The notes beneath the pieces are model-generated. The model was not told the DNA's origin. It ran no database searches and was given only the letters and a program-made list of their open reading frames with translations. Positions 56,301-63,010 of a stretch of 64,000 nt of DNA are shown in pieces. The DNA comes from Pandoraea commovens (lineage in GTDB: Bacteria; Pseudomonadota; Gammaproteobacteria; Burkholderiales; Burkholderiaceae). The DNA lies in contig NZ_CABPSA010000005.1 in NCBI RefSeq assembly GCF_902459615.1, positions 186,001 to 250,000 of the forward strand, in the 5' to 3' direction. Each line of letters begins with the position of its first letter. The first letter of the stretch is position 1. A program made the position numbers and the translations under genes.

Positions 56301-56330
56301 ACTCCACACCACGCGGTAGATGTGATTCAT
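50379..56330 (-). CDS. Type V autotransporter with ESPR signal and triplicated passenger
   Basis: 1983 residues. The N-terminus MNHIYRVVWSASLGMYQVAS is an ESPR-type extended signal peptide, cleaved near AVFA (residue ~59). The passenger (~70-1550) is three large repeats of ~490 residues, each opening with a PNWAYDGTNL-like motif, carrying many NNAGTI/NSGTI beta-helix rungs, and closing with AAGQRYVVIDTAG...LVVT. A Gly/Asn-rich linker (~1550-1600) follows, and the last ~280 residues form the translocator barrel (WGVWGQAFGGH to the terminal Phe). It is a cell-surface adhesin or self-associating protein by type. The ATG follows GGGGATC. Confidence 0.93.
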   Translation of the reverse strand: MNHIYRVVWSASLGMYQVASEVASGHGGKSRSVDRRRARKAAAVAAVAVASMNAGAVFAVPGPVATMDGVTQLFSGSPDTITSPNWAFDGTNLTISGALPATFATITGGLGTISNAGSMSGAYALSFSAAANVSLVENTGSINAGSNSGSYNSGVIGTFVNRGSVTTGTFAGIGNGGQMTRFENTGTITGFFQGLNNQGTLTEAINSGSIGATAGYGVLNQSQLGTLSNSGRISGIFGVAAVKGSAPNPLLGTLLNSGTIAGTEKGISNNGTAITTIENLGGGQITGTDTIIGIGLSNASAVSGTDYRGTIGAINNAGTISGGLYGIYNTDSIGTINNLASGLITGPTAAISNQSTDAMIGQINNAGTIAGSILYYGSQALSIAGATGTAFGTLTGFGGSVVGTLASPLADVHFNGGNLLLNDIVDLGNARTAFNDASVLQVNQPIYIFGNYAQGANATLQLGVGNGAVTTGNVGLDAGYGYLKVTGNTTVAPGSTIALQSLGYNFAAGQRFVVIDTAGSATYNEGTLRYVVNGYPYLSGSGASLPVSGHQDLVVTVTAPFVGAMGGTDTLVAGTPSSSPNWAYDGTNLSIAGTSFATITGNMGTLSNSGTLTGAYALSTSSAGNIGLVENDGVIAATSNTSSGLYNGGTIGTLVNRGSVSTAAYGGVSNGGTITRFENSGTVTGALQGLNNSNTLTSVFNSGTIQAANAYGVLNSAQLGALTNTGLISGYYGLISSKTGLANATLGTLTNSGTITGSNKGVLNSNAYLGTLDNQVGGQILATGGLTADVAAVSNVASSTIGLIKNAGTIWGAYYGIYNDAAVGTINNLAGGVIKGIGGAISNQAPTASIGQINNAGTIAGWIINRSQNNLYISGATDGTFGTLTGFGPTYSSTIVSTNADVHFNGGKLVVDDHFDLANTRTAYNDSSVLQINNVLRVAGNYSQAAAGTLQIGVANGALATGSMLTDVGYGRLLVSGNTYIAPGSSIALQSLGYNFAAGQRYVVIDTAGSAIYNEGTLRYAVNGYPSLAASGAKVGNGSNTDLVVTIFAPANIGTIAGTWPLTPGTATGTPDWAYDGANLTISGTTYGSINGSLGTLTNNGTLTGTSALSVGTNGGSIDRVENNGLIHATGATDSAIYNGGVIGTLLNKSTLLSANMAGVNSVTALTRLENSGQITGGRFGVINAGVLTSVVNTGTISAAPTASTIVGLANTGQIGSINNSGLISGYTGLMLLPSGNVSPRTTLDTLTNSGTVVGQFAGVGNYGGSIGTINNLAGGSIKATDTSYSTGINNDWGTANGVSTGGTIGQINNAGTLTAGYYGIYNANSIGVINNLSGGLITGLGGAISNQSVSSSIGQINNAGTIAGWIINRSPNDLRIAGATDGTFGTITSFGPTYGGTIVSTNADVRFNGGNLVVGNNFDLAGTRTAYNEASVLQINKAIQVSGNYAQSAGATLQIGVASNAVTTGDPATDSGYGRLVVSGNTTLAAGSSVALQSLGYNFAAGQRYVVIDTAGTANYNASSLVYRVNGSTTLDASGAEVANGSHKNLVVTLANGTGANNGSGNGGINNGGNTGNSGNSGNAGGTGSNPEAGNGNNGGLPAFDPRTNATIASAPNATSALRGLLGYTGVSDPQLLNLFNATLGSLSDRSADSANRVGKQLAPAQNARAAGAATFGSMNLVNSHVNGLRVAQAGGTGVATGDSAANWGVWGQAFGGHSSQNARENVDGYSANYGGLLVGADRAFGDRVRAGGAFQFSRTVINNDGSTSGNQTSVNGYGLIGYAAYTGEPWYVNLTGSVVLQRYNSTRLVSMQGFSGAANGNFNGQQYATSAEFGWPLALGRAIVTPLASITYSYLNQNSYTETGGNGTALSVSSAGSSSVRSALGAKIAMPFETSSGTWTPELGLRWVHEYNRTRQTTGASFAADPTGQTGFTTVGATPVSDLAEMSLGVTLMRANNLSASVRYDLQVGSGFVSHTGIVRVQQRF
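51680..56110 (-). repeat. Three ~1.48-kb tandem repeats in the autotransporter passenger
   Basis: The PNWAYDG motif recurs at about 56083, 54595 and 53122, spacing 1488 and 1473 bases; the closing LVVT motif recurs at about 54661, 53187 and 51680. The repeats are similar but diverged in DNA, so they are old duplications. They make the gene prone to expansion, contraction and assembly error. Confidence 0.85.
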
Positions 56331-57070
56331 TTGATCCCCAGGTTCTGATTCTTATGGTTACTTGTCATGCAATCGATGCACGAATAACGGAATTCGGCAC
56401 CGCTTCCCGGGCAATACACTCGTGCAGACGCCAATACACGAACGCTTCGCCGCAAGCGGCGAAGTGCTTCGATGTCGATCAGGCGGAAATGCGGACGAGA
56501 GCGCGTCGGGATAGCGACGCAACTACGCTGCTATAGCGCTAATGGAGGAGATGAGCCCGTTCGCCCGATGAGCGACGTGGTTGAACGACCTGTGCGAAAC
56601 ACAGATGCACCGTTGCGGCGAGAAGCGGTACGAACCATTCGGACTACCCCGGTATTTTTTGCAAGCCGACTGCGCTTGTTATTTATCGTAATTTTTGATC
56701 AAGCGAATCCTTTCATACGCTTACCCGACTGTCAATCGATAAACGCCACAACTCAAAAACACCATTGATTTCAATGAATTTGTTTTGACTCCATGCAATA
56801 GACAAGCATCACTATCGCACCGACTATTTTATTAGAGTTATAAAAATTTATCATTTTTCAGGCAATTCAATGACTTATCTCACATTAACTTGCTTTGCAT
56901 ACCGACATACATTCCATTAACGCTTACGGATAACTTACATCGCGGGTGTCACTATCCGATTTTGACGATACGACGACCCGGCACGGCCTGGCCGCCAGCG
57001 AACCCATACGCATTGGGCTAAACTCATTGGCGTTTGCGGCACCTAGGCCGCGTTTTCCGGGAAGTCACGC
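56331..57070. other. 740-base intergenic region upstream of the autotransporter
   Basis: No convincing gene is present; a 98-residue frame at 56472-56768 lacks a ribosome site and family resemblance. About 56640-56940 is strongly AT rich in contrast to the surroundings and probably holds the autotransporter promoter; the last part serves the glutathione peroxidase. Confidence 0.5.
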
Positions 57071-57616
57071 ATGAGCACGAACATCGAATCCATCGCCGTC
57101 AATCGCAATGACGGCGCCGCCGCCTCGCTGGGCGATTACGCAGGCAAGGTGCGTCTGGTTGTGAACGTCGCGTCGAAGTGCGGTCTGACGCCGCAATACG
57201 AAGGGCTGGAGCGTCTGTATGAAGACAAACGCGCCGCAGGCCTGGAAGTGCTGGCGTTCCCCGCCAACAACTTCAAGGGTCAGGAGCCGGGCACCGACGC
57301 CGAGATCCTCGACTTCTGCACCACGCAATACAACGTCACCTTCCCGCTGTTCGCCAAGATCTCGGTGCTGGGCGACGACCGTCACCCGCTGTACAGCGCA
57401 CTGGTCGACGCCAAGCCGGAAGCCACCGGCGAAGGCCCGTTCCGCGAGCGTCTGAAGGGCTTCGGTGTCGAGCGCGACAACCCCGCCGACGTGCTGTGGA
57501 ACTTCGAGAAGTTCCTGATCGGCCGCAACGGTCAGGTCGTGGCCCGCTTCTCGCCGGACGTCAAAGCCGACGACCCGCGTCTGGTCGCCGCCATCGACGC
57601 CGAACTCGCGAAGTAA
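57071..57616 (+). CDS. Glutathione peroxidase-family peroxidase
   Basis: 181 residues. The peroxidatic cysteine is in NVASKCGLTPQY (residues ~32-43, Cys 37), and WNFEKFLIGRNGQVV (~141-155) supplies the Trp and Asn of the active site. The usual FPCNQF box is FPANNF (~63-68), so the box cysteine and glutamine are replaced. Bacterial members use glutathione or thioredoxin to reduce peroxides in the cytoplasm; there is no signal peptide. It is a single gene, convergent with the dioxygenase gene. Confidence 0.93.
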   Translation: MSTNIESIAVNRNDGAAASLGDYAGKVRLVVNVASKCGLTPQYEGLERLYEDKRAAGLEVLAFPANNFKGQEPGTDAEILDFCTTQYNVTFPLFAKISVLGDDRHPLYSALVDAKPEATGEGPFRERLKGFGVERDNPADVLWNFEKFLIGRNGQVVARFSPDVKADDPRLVAAIDAELAK

Positions 57617-57646
57617 TTACGCGTGCGCGCCGCGTAAAAACGCAAA

Positions 57647-57674
57647 AGGGGGCGATGCGCTACGCATGCCCCCT
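57647..57674 (-). terminator. Hairpin between glutathione peroxidase and the catabolic cluster
   Basis: AGGGGGC with one bulged G and ATGCG (57647-57659) pairs with CGCATGCCCCCT (57663-57674) around a 3-base loop. On the minus strand it is followed by CTTTTGCGTTTTT, so it should terminate the catabolic operon that ends at 57731. Confidence 0.7.
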
Positions 57675-57730
57675 CATGCCGCGTCGTTTCCCCCCGGATT
57701 CGACGCGCTGCTACAACTCTCTGCCCATAC

Positions 57731-58702
57731 TTAGCGCTTGGCCGTATCGGTCATGAACTTGCCGGTCGGCGCTTCACCACCCTTCTTCTGGCGACGCGTA
57801 TTGCCGTCCAGCCCGCCATCCACCGCCCACTCGGCGAACACCGTCGGCCCCGGCTCGAAATCGCGCGGCTGCCATTCCGGCGTCAGGATGTCCTCGTCGG
57901 CGTAATACTCGATGAGCGCGCCGCACGGATTCTTGAAGTACCAGAAATACGCCGACGAAATCGGGTGACGGCCCGGCCCCAACTGCGTTTCCCAGCCGCA
58001 GCGGTCGATGTGCATACCGCCGCCGAACACTTCGTGGATGTCGCGCACAGTGAACGCCACGTGATTCAGCCCGCGCTTGCCATTGGGCAATGCCAGCAGG
58101 AACAGGTCGTGGTGGCCGCCGTGCGGCGCGCAACGCATGAACGCGCCGCGATCCGGATAACGGTCCGACAGCTCGAAACCGAGCTTGTCCTCGTAGAACT
58201 TCTGCGTGGCGGCGAGCGCGTTCGTGAAGAAGACCACGTGGCCGACTTCAATCGGCTGCGCACGCTCGTACACCGGACTCGGCGTATTCACGCGCTGTGC
58301 AGGGCGTCCCCACGGATTCGTCGGTGCGCCCTGCACGTCCAGCGCGCGCTTGGCAGTCACTTCGACCCGAACAGCCAGACCGTTCGGGTCGATGCAGCCC
58401 GTCGCACCTTCTTTGAAGTAGTAGCCCGGCTGATCGGCAAGACGGTCGGCGATGGCAGCCACTTCGTCTGCGCTCGTCACGCCCCACGTCACTTCGCGTA
58501 GCGTCGGCCCTTCCTCCATAGCGGGCGGCAACGACGGATCGTCGTGACGCACGGCAAGCACACGGCCGCCGTTAAGCGTTTCGAAGCGCACGCCATTAGC
58601 GTCGGCGGCGACCTCAGTCAGGCCCCAGTCGGCCAGAAACCGGCGGCAGGTGTCGAGGTCGGTGACCCCGTAGGTAATTTGCTCGATGCCCAGAATCGTC
58701 AT
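57731..58702 (-). CDS. VOC-family extradiol-type dioxygenase
   Basis: 323 residues from the ATG at 58702; a longer frame to 58759 overlaps the reductase end. Two vicinal-oxygen-chelate modules are seen (residues 1-135 and 145-280). The second carries the iron-ligand pattern of type I extradiol enzymes: His in VGHVVFF (~149), His in GLNHVAFTV (~210) and Glu in LIEYYAD (~266). It probably opens the ring of a catechol made by the Rieske oxygenase. It is the last gene of the cluster and its start overlaps nothing, lying just past the reductase stop region. Confidence 0.85.
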   Translation of the reverse strand: MTILGIEQITYGVTDLDTCRRFLADWGLTEVAADANGVRFETLNGGRVLAVRHDDPSLPPAMEEGPTLREVTWGVTSADEVAAIADRLADQPGYYFKEGATGCIDPNGLAVRVEVTAKRALDVQGAPTNPWGRPAQRVNTPSPVYERAQPIEVGHVVFFTNALAATQKFYEDKLGFELSDRYPDRGAFMRCAPHGGHHDLFLLALPNGKRGLNHVAFTVRDIHEVFGGGMHIDRCGWETQLGPGRHPISSAYFWYFKNPCGALIEYYADEDILTPEWQPRDFEPGPTVFAEWAVDGGLDGNTRRQKKGGEAPTGKFMTDTAKR

Positions 58703-58748
58703 GACAGTCTCGGGAAAATCGGAAGTCTTGAATAAATGGAGGGAGCGC

Positions 58749-59714
58749 TCAGAGATCAAGCGTCAGACGCTCACCCTTGCAACCGGACACGCAGATCATC
58801 ATGACCTTGTTTTCAGCACGCTCGGACGCGCTCAGCACCGAGTCGCGGTGATCGGGGCAGCCGTCGAGCACGCGGGTTTCGCATGCACCGCAAATACCCT
58901 CCATGCAGCTATGTTCAGCGTCGATGCCCGCCGCCAGAAGCGTGTCGAGCAGCGTCGCGCCGGCGGGCACGGCAAGCTCCTTGCCGGACTTCGCAAGCTT
59001 TACGACATAGCCCGACGACGTCGCGGGCGGCGGCGCGTCCGGTGCGGCGGCGAAGCGTTCGGTGTGAACATTAGCGATGCCCACTTCGGCACACGTGGCT
59101 TCGAAGGCATCGAGCATAACGCCCGGGCCACAGCAATAAGCATGCGTGCCCGTCGGCTGATCGGCCAGAAACGCCGCGAGCGACGCAGGCTTACCGTCGT
59201 GCTGATCGTCGAAGTGATAGGTGACATCGCCACCGAGCGCATTCAACTCTTCGACGAACGCCGCTTGCGGCGCCGTGCGCGCGCAATACATCAGCTTGAC
59301 ACTTTGACCGAGCGAGCGCAGACGCCGATACATGCAGAGAATCGGCGTCACGCCGATACCGCCTGCGACCAGCACCGAATGCACCGCCGTCTCGTCCAGT
59401 TCGAAGTGATTGCGCGGCGCCGAGATCTCTAGCGTCATGCCGACGCGGAAGTTGTCGTGAATGAAGCGTGAGCCGCCGCGACTCTTCGGGTCGGCCAGAA
59501 TGCCCAGCACGTAGCGGTTTTCCTCACCCGGCGTGTTCACCAGCGAGTAACTCCGCACCAGCCCGCTCGGCAGGTGCAGATCGATGTGCGCGCCGGGCGT
59601 GAATTCCGGAAACGGCGTGCTGCTGTCCGCCGCAGGCACGAGTTCGATGCTCATGATGCCCGCCGCCTCATAACGAAGCGTGCGCACCATTGCCGACAGG
59701 GTTGACTTGCTCAT
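58749..59714 (-). CDS. Oxygenase reductase, phthalate-dioxygenase-reductase (VanB-like) type
   Basis: 321 residues. The order is flavin domain (RSYSLVNTP, ~64-72), NAD domain (VLVAGGIGVTPILCM, ~114-128; CCGPGVMLDAF, ~196) and a C-terminal plant-type [2Fe-2S] domain with CMEGICGAC (~273-281) and a fourth Cys further on. It passes electrons from NAD(P)H to the Rieske oxygenase. It is separated by only 46 bases from the RidA gene upstream, and a second copy is not needed. Confidence 0.94.
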   Translation of the reverse strand: MSKSTLSAMVRTLRYEAAGIMSIELVPAADSSTPFPEFTPGAHIDLHLPSGLVRSYSLVNTPGEENRYVLGILADPKSRGGSRFIHDNFRVGMTLEISAPRNHFELDETAVHSVLVAGGIGVTPILCMYRRLRSLGQSVKLMYCARTAPQAAFVEELNALGGDVTYHFDDQHDGKPASLAAFLADQPTGTHAYCCGPGVMLDAFEATCAEVGIANVHTERFAAAPDAPPPATSSGYVVKLAKSGKELAVPAGATLLDTLLAAGIDAEHSCMEGICGACETRVLDGCPDHRDSVLSASERAENKVMMICVSGCKGERLTLDL

Positions 59715-59759
59715 AACGCCGCTCTCTGATGTTGCTGATTTTCTTGAGGTCCGCCCGGC

Positions 59760-60227
59760 TTAACCTGCGATGGCCGCGACGGACAAATCGATGTCGAGAC
59801 GCGCAAACGCCTCGATCTCCACACGCAGTTCCGGAAACACCAGACCGCTGACCGCGACGAGCGTCGAGCACGGATACGCGCCGCCGTTCGCCGCCACGTC
59901 CGCAAAGAACTCGCGGCGGGCGCGACCGACTTCGTCCTTATCGGCGATATCGGTCACGTACACCACAAGCTTGTAGACGTTCGCCAGTCGTCCGCCACCG
60001 GCCTCGACCAGCGCGCGGATCTTGCCGAGCACCACCAGCGTCTGCTCATAGGTCGTGAGTGGTTTTTCCGCATCGCGCGTGGCCGGATGCGCGGTCATGC
60101 CCGACATCAGGATTTCGTTGCCGCACCGGATGCCGTTGCTCCACGTCGCCGTCGCGAGATCGGGCACGGATTGCGCACGAATGCGTTCGGCTTTGATGGC
60201 GGAAGGGTTTTGCATGATCGCGTCCAT
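59760..60227 (-). CDS. RidA/YjgF-family protein
   Basis: 155 residues. The fold is a RidA domain: WSNGIRCGNEILMSGMTA, TYEQTLVVLGKIRALVEAGG and LVVYVTDIADKDEV, and the C-terminal PCSTLVAVSGLVFPELRVEI with its EIEA motif. Members remove reactive enamine/imine intermediates or act as small deaminases within catabolic clusters. It is placed between the Rieske oxygenase (16 bases upstream) and the reductase, so a nitrogen-containing or unstable intermediate is possible. Confidence 0.9.
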   Translation of the reverse strand: MDAIMQNPSAIKAERIRAQSVPDLATATWSNGIRCGNEILMSGMTAHPATRDAEKPLTTYEQTLVVLGKIRALVEAGGGRLANVYKLVVYVTDIADKDEVGRARREFFADVAANGGAYPCSTLVAVSGLVFPELRVEIEAFARLDIDLSVAAIAG

Positions 60228-60242
60228 GAGGTTGCCGAGAGC

Positions 60243-61274
60243 TTACGCCTTGCCCGGCTGCATGCGCTCGAGCTCCGCCTTCGCCAGATTCTTCAGATGG
60301 CGACGCAGACGCACGATGCCCATGTCGTGCTGATACAGATGTTCGTTCTGGTTGGCGTCCGGCTCCATGTCTTCGAGCATCACGCGGTCCTGCTCCAGCA
60401 CGTTCCAGTGACGTGCTTCCAGACGATTGCGATACAGGAAGCGCCACGTGTCGCGCTGCCAGCCGTCGAGCTTGCGGCAGCGCCAGTGGAACACGGCGGC
60501 CAGCGTCGGCGAGATCGGCGTATAGCTGCCCACGATCACGAAGTTACCTCCGGGGCCACCGGTCTTCGGATACGGAATCTCGAGACGCATCCAGTGCGTG
60601 CCCGTGTCGGCCCATTCGGTCCAGTCGAAGTTCACATCGCGCTGGCCTTCCTTCTCGAACACGAAGCCACGGTCGGTATCGCGAATGCGGAATGCCGCCG
60701 TGTTGTCGCCCTCGGCCATCGAGTGCGATTGCTTGTGGAGATACGTGCCGTGCATCGGGTCCATCACGTTATCGAGCACGTAACGGTAATCGCCCTTCCA
60801 CTCCGTGTAGCAGAGGAACGACGAGAATTCGCCGTCGGCGTCGAGTTCTTCCGGCAGCACCAGCGGCGGCGGCGTCTCGATGTTCTCGGTGGCGTTGTAC
60901 AACCAGATCGCCTCGTTGCGCTCGACGATGTGATACGCCTGCGTCGGACGCGAGCCTTCGAGCTTGCAACCCGGGCTGCCCGGCACACGCATGACCGTGC
61001 CGTCACAACGCACCTGCACGCCGTGATAACCGCAGGCGATGCGGTCGCCCATCACGATGCCCTTCGAGAGCGGCGCGCCGCGATGCGGGCAGTGATCGTC
61101 GAGGGCATGCACCTTGTTGTCCTGATCGCGCCAGAACACGAGCTTCTTGCCCAGACGGCGCAGCGAGACCGGCTCGCGGCCGATCATGTGCGACGGACAA
61201 ATCGGGTACCAGAGATTCTTCAGGCCGCGCTCAAGCACGGCGTCGGCGGTGAGGATAGGTTGTTGCGTAGTCAT
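60243..61274 (-). CDS. Rieske non-heme iron oxygenase, alpha subunit (VanA-like)
   Basis: 343 residues from the ATG at 61274, behind GGAGGT; a frame from 61304 adds 10 residues. The Rieske centre is C62, H64, C81, H84 (DHCPHRGAPLS, ACGYHGV). The mononuclear iron site has histidines H175 and H180 (DPMHGTYLH) plus a later Asp. Length and domains match single-component-alpha oxygenases that demethylate or hydroxylate aromatic acids (vanillate, phenoxybenzoate types). The partner reductase is in the same cluster. Substrate not determined. Confidence 0.94.
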   Translation of the reverse strand: MTTQQPILTADAVLERGLKNLWYPICPSHMIGREPVSLRRLGKKLVFWRDQDNKVHALDDHCPHRGAPLSKGIVMGDRIACGYHGVQVRCDGTVMRVPGSPGCKLEGSRPTQAYHIVERNEAIWLYNATENIETPPPLVLPEELDADGEFSSFLCYTEWKGDYRYVLDNVMDPMHGTYLHKQSHSMAEGDNTAAFRIRDTDRGFVFEKEGQRDVNFDWTEWADTGTHWMRLEIPYPKTGGPGGNFVIVGSYTPISPTLAAVFHWRCRKLDGWQRDTWRFLYRNRLEARHWNVLEQDRVMLEDMEPDANQNEHLYQHDMGIVRLRRHLKNLAKAELERMQPGKA

Positions 61275-61329
61275 GGGGGGACCTCCATCGCGAGCGCCGC
61301 GCAAGCGGCCATCGCGCTATGTAATGTTT

Positions 61330-61548
61330 TTACTCTTCGGCTAGTCGTGCGATCTGCGCTTTGTAGACGTCTTCCGTCCACAAGTCGCCTTCCTGCGGGC
61401 CGGGGCCGGTGCGATTCAGGTAGGCCACGAGGCCCGCCAGATCGTGCGTGCCCGACGCGTAGGCGCGCTCGATGGCGTCGCCCAGCAGGCTTTCGTATTG
61501 CGTCGGCTCATGACGACGCGCTTGATGCGGTTCCAGATAACGGTCCAT
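61330..61548 (-). CDS. Small hypothetical protein of the Rieske cluster
   Basis: 72 residues. The ATG at 61548 overlaps the stop of the preceding gene (TGATG). Sequence is charged and helical (RRHEPTQYESLLGDAIERAY, then a YLNRTGPGPQEG turn and DVYKAQIARLAEE). It may belong to the small recombinase-like helix-turn-helix proteins that accompany Rieske genes, but I cannot prove this. It lies 55 bases ahead of the oxygenase gene, so it could be an accessory or a regulator. Confidence 0.65.
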   Translation of the reverse strand: MDRYLEPHQARRHEPTQYESLLGDAIERAYASGTHDLAGLVAYLNRTGPGPQEGDLWTEDVYKAQIARLAEE

Positions 61549-61892
61549 CACTTCCCTCCATTACGTACCCGCTCGCGAATACGCGCGTGCACGGGTACAA
61601 AGTCGTACGTCGGATAGCATTCGGTGCGAAACACGCCCCAGGCCGAGCGTTCCAGTTCCACGTTCACGACCGGCAGCAAATGCGGCGGCAGTTCCAGCGT
61701 GACGATCTGGCCGAAGCCCATCGCCACGGTCCACGACACCACCTTGACGCCTGCGGGCGGGAATCGCTCCCACCATTCGGCCGCCTTCAGACGCTCCTGA
61801 AAATCCTCGAGATTGTTCGACTGATCGTGACGCAGGAACACCGTCAGCATCATGGTCTCGGGCTGGGCGGCGCCCGGTGCGGTTTCGCTCAT
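61548..61892 (-). CDS. Conserved hypothetical protein of the Rieske cluster
   Basis: 114 residues. A stretch MLTVFLRHDQSNNLEDFQER and VVSWTVAMGFGQIVTLELPP suggests a dimeric alpha/beta-barrel (ferredoxin-like) domain; the C-terminus contains RTECYPTYDFVPVH. No known activity. Genes of this kind sit beside Rieske oxygenases, and here it overlaps the next gene by one base and follows the binding protein gene by 18 bases. Confidence 0.7.
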   Translation of the reverse strand: MSETAPGAAQPETMMLTVFLRHDQSNNLEDFQERLKAAEWWERFPPAGVKVVSWTVAMGFGQIVTLELPPHLLPVVNVELERSAWGVFRTECYPTYDFVPVHARIRERVRNGGK

Positions 61893-61910
61893 TGCTCTCT
61901 CGCCTGTCGC

Positions 61911-62924
61911 TTACTGCACGAACTGGTTGGTGAACAGGTCTTCCGGCTTGGACTTCTCACGGATGACCTTCTCTTGTGCGTAGAAGTCCTGCAACTTCGT
62001 CACACGTGCCGGATCGAACGCGCCCAGACGTTGCTGGCCCGGATACACATTGCGGGCGTAGTACGTGAGGATCTTCTCGATCTCGGCTTCCTTACCCTTG
62101 TAAGCAGGCACGGCGGCGCAGTATTCCTTCGCAGCGCCCGCCGGATCGCGCATGATTTCTGCGACCGACTTGATCGTCGCGCGCACGAACTTGCGGATCA
62201 TCTCCGGTTTCTCGGCGATCGTCTTGTCCGAAGCCAGAATCGCCTGCGCCATGCCCGGGAAATACTTGTCGGTCGACGTCATCGTGATCTTCACGCCAGC
62301 GTCTTCGATGTTCTGCGCCCACTCCGGCGTGCCGACCATCGCTTCCGCCTTACCCGTCGCCACCTGCTGCCAGACGCCCGCCGGGCCTGCGCCCTGAATG
62401 CGCGCATCGTTACGCGTGAGACCGGCCGAGGCGAGCAGGCCGAGCGTCGCGTAGAAGCCGGTGTCCTGATAAGCCAGCACGGTGATCGTCTTGCCCTTCA
62501 GATCGGCGGGCGACTTGATGTTGGCGTCATCACGCACGACCAGCTGGTGCAGCGTGCGGCCGCCGAGCAGCGCCACGCCCTTGATGGGAATGCCGTTCGG
62601 ACGCAGCACGATCGGCGTATCACCCAGACCGCCGCCCAGATCGCCGTTACCGGACGCAAGCTGCTTGCCCACGTCGGCGCCGCCCTGCACGGTCAGCCAG
62701 CGCACCGACAGGCCTTCTGCCGCGTAGTAGCCCTTCTTCTCGGCCAGCATCAGCGGCGCGAAGGCCGGCAGGTTCGCCGGGGCCGGGAGCAGATAAGTGA
62801 TCTGCTGCGTCGCAGGCTGCTGCGCCATCACCGGTGCGGCCACGCCGCTGAGTCCCGCCACGGCACACAGACCCGCCGTCAGAAAGGCGCGACGCGCCAA
62901 CGATGCACGGAAAATCGACAACAT
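61911..62924 (-). CDS. ABC transporter substrate-binding protein (NMT1/TauA-like)
   Basis: 337 residues from the ATG at 62924, preceded by GAGGCAAAG. A signal peptide ends near APVMAQ (residue ~35). ADVGKQLASGNGDLGGGLGD and ADLKGKTITVLAYQDTGFYA are typical of the NMT1/SsuA-like group that binds taurine, sulfonates, nitrate or aromatic acids. The cluster suggests that it captures the aromatic growth substrate. The ATPase and permease are not in the window and may lie past 64,000. Confidence 0.88.
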   Translation of the reverse strand: MLSIFRASLARRAFLTAGLCAVAGLSGVAAPVMAQQPATQQITYLLPAPANLPAFAPLMLAEKKGYYAAEGLSVRWLTVQGGADVGKQLASGNGDLGGGLGDTPIVLRPNGIPIKGVALLGGRTLHQLVVRDDANIKSPADLKGKTITVLAYQDTGFYATLGLLASAGLTRNDARIQGAGPAGVWQQVATGKAEAMVGTPEWAQNIEDAGVKITMTSTDKYFPGMAQAILASDKTIAEKPEMIRKFVRATIKSVAEIMRDPAGAAKEYCAAVPAYKGKEAEIEKILTYYARNVYPGQQRLGAFDPARVTKLQDFYAQEKVIREKSKPEDLFTNQFVQ

Positions 62925-63010
62925 ATCTTTGCCTCGCTCAAGTTTCGGATGTCCGCGATGCCCCGTGCATCGCGGCTTGCCACTGTCATTGCCTACTTCT
63001 GCCACCTACG

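Noticed and set aside
51849-56348. Long plus-strand frames (758 and 555 residues) opposite the autotransporter
   Set aside because: They mirror the repetitive passenger; repeats on the sense strand create repeats in the antisense frame. No signal peptide or motif.
56472-56768. A 98-residue plus-strand frame in the autotransporter upstream region
   Set aside because: No ribosome site, no recognisable domain, and it overlaps AT-rich promoter-like DNA.
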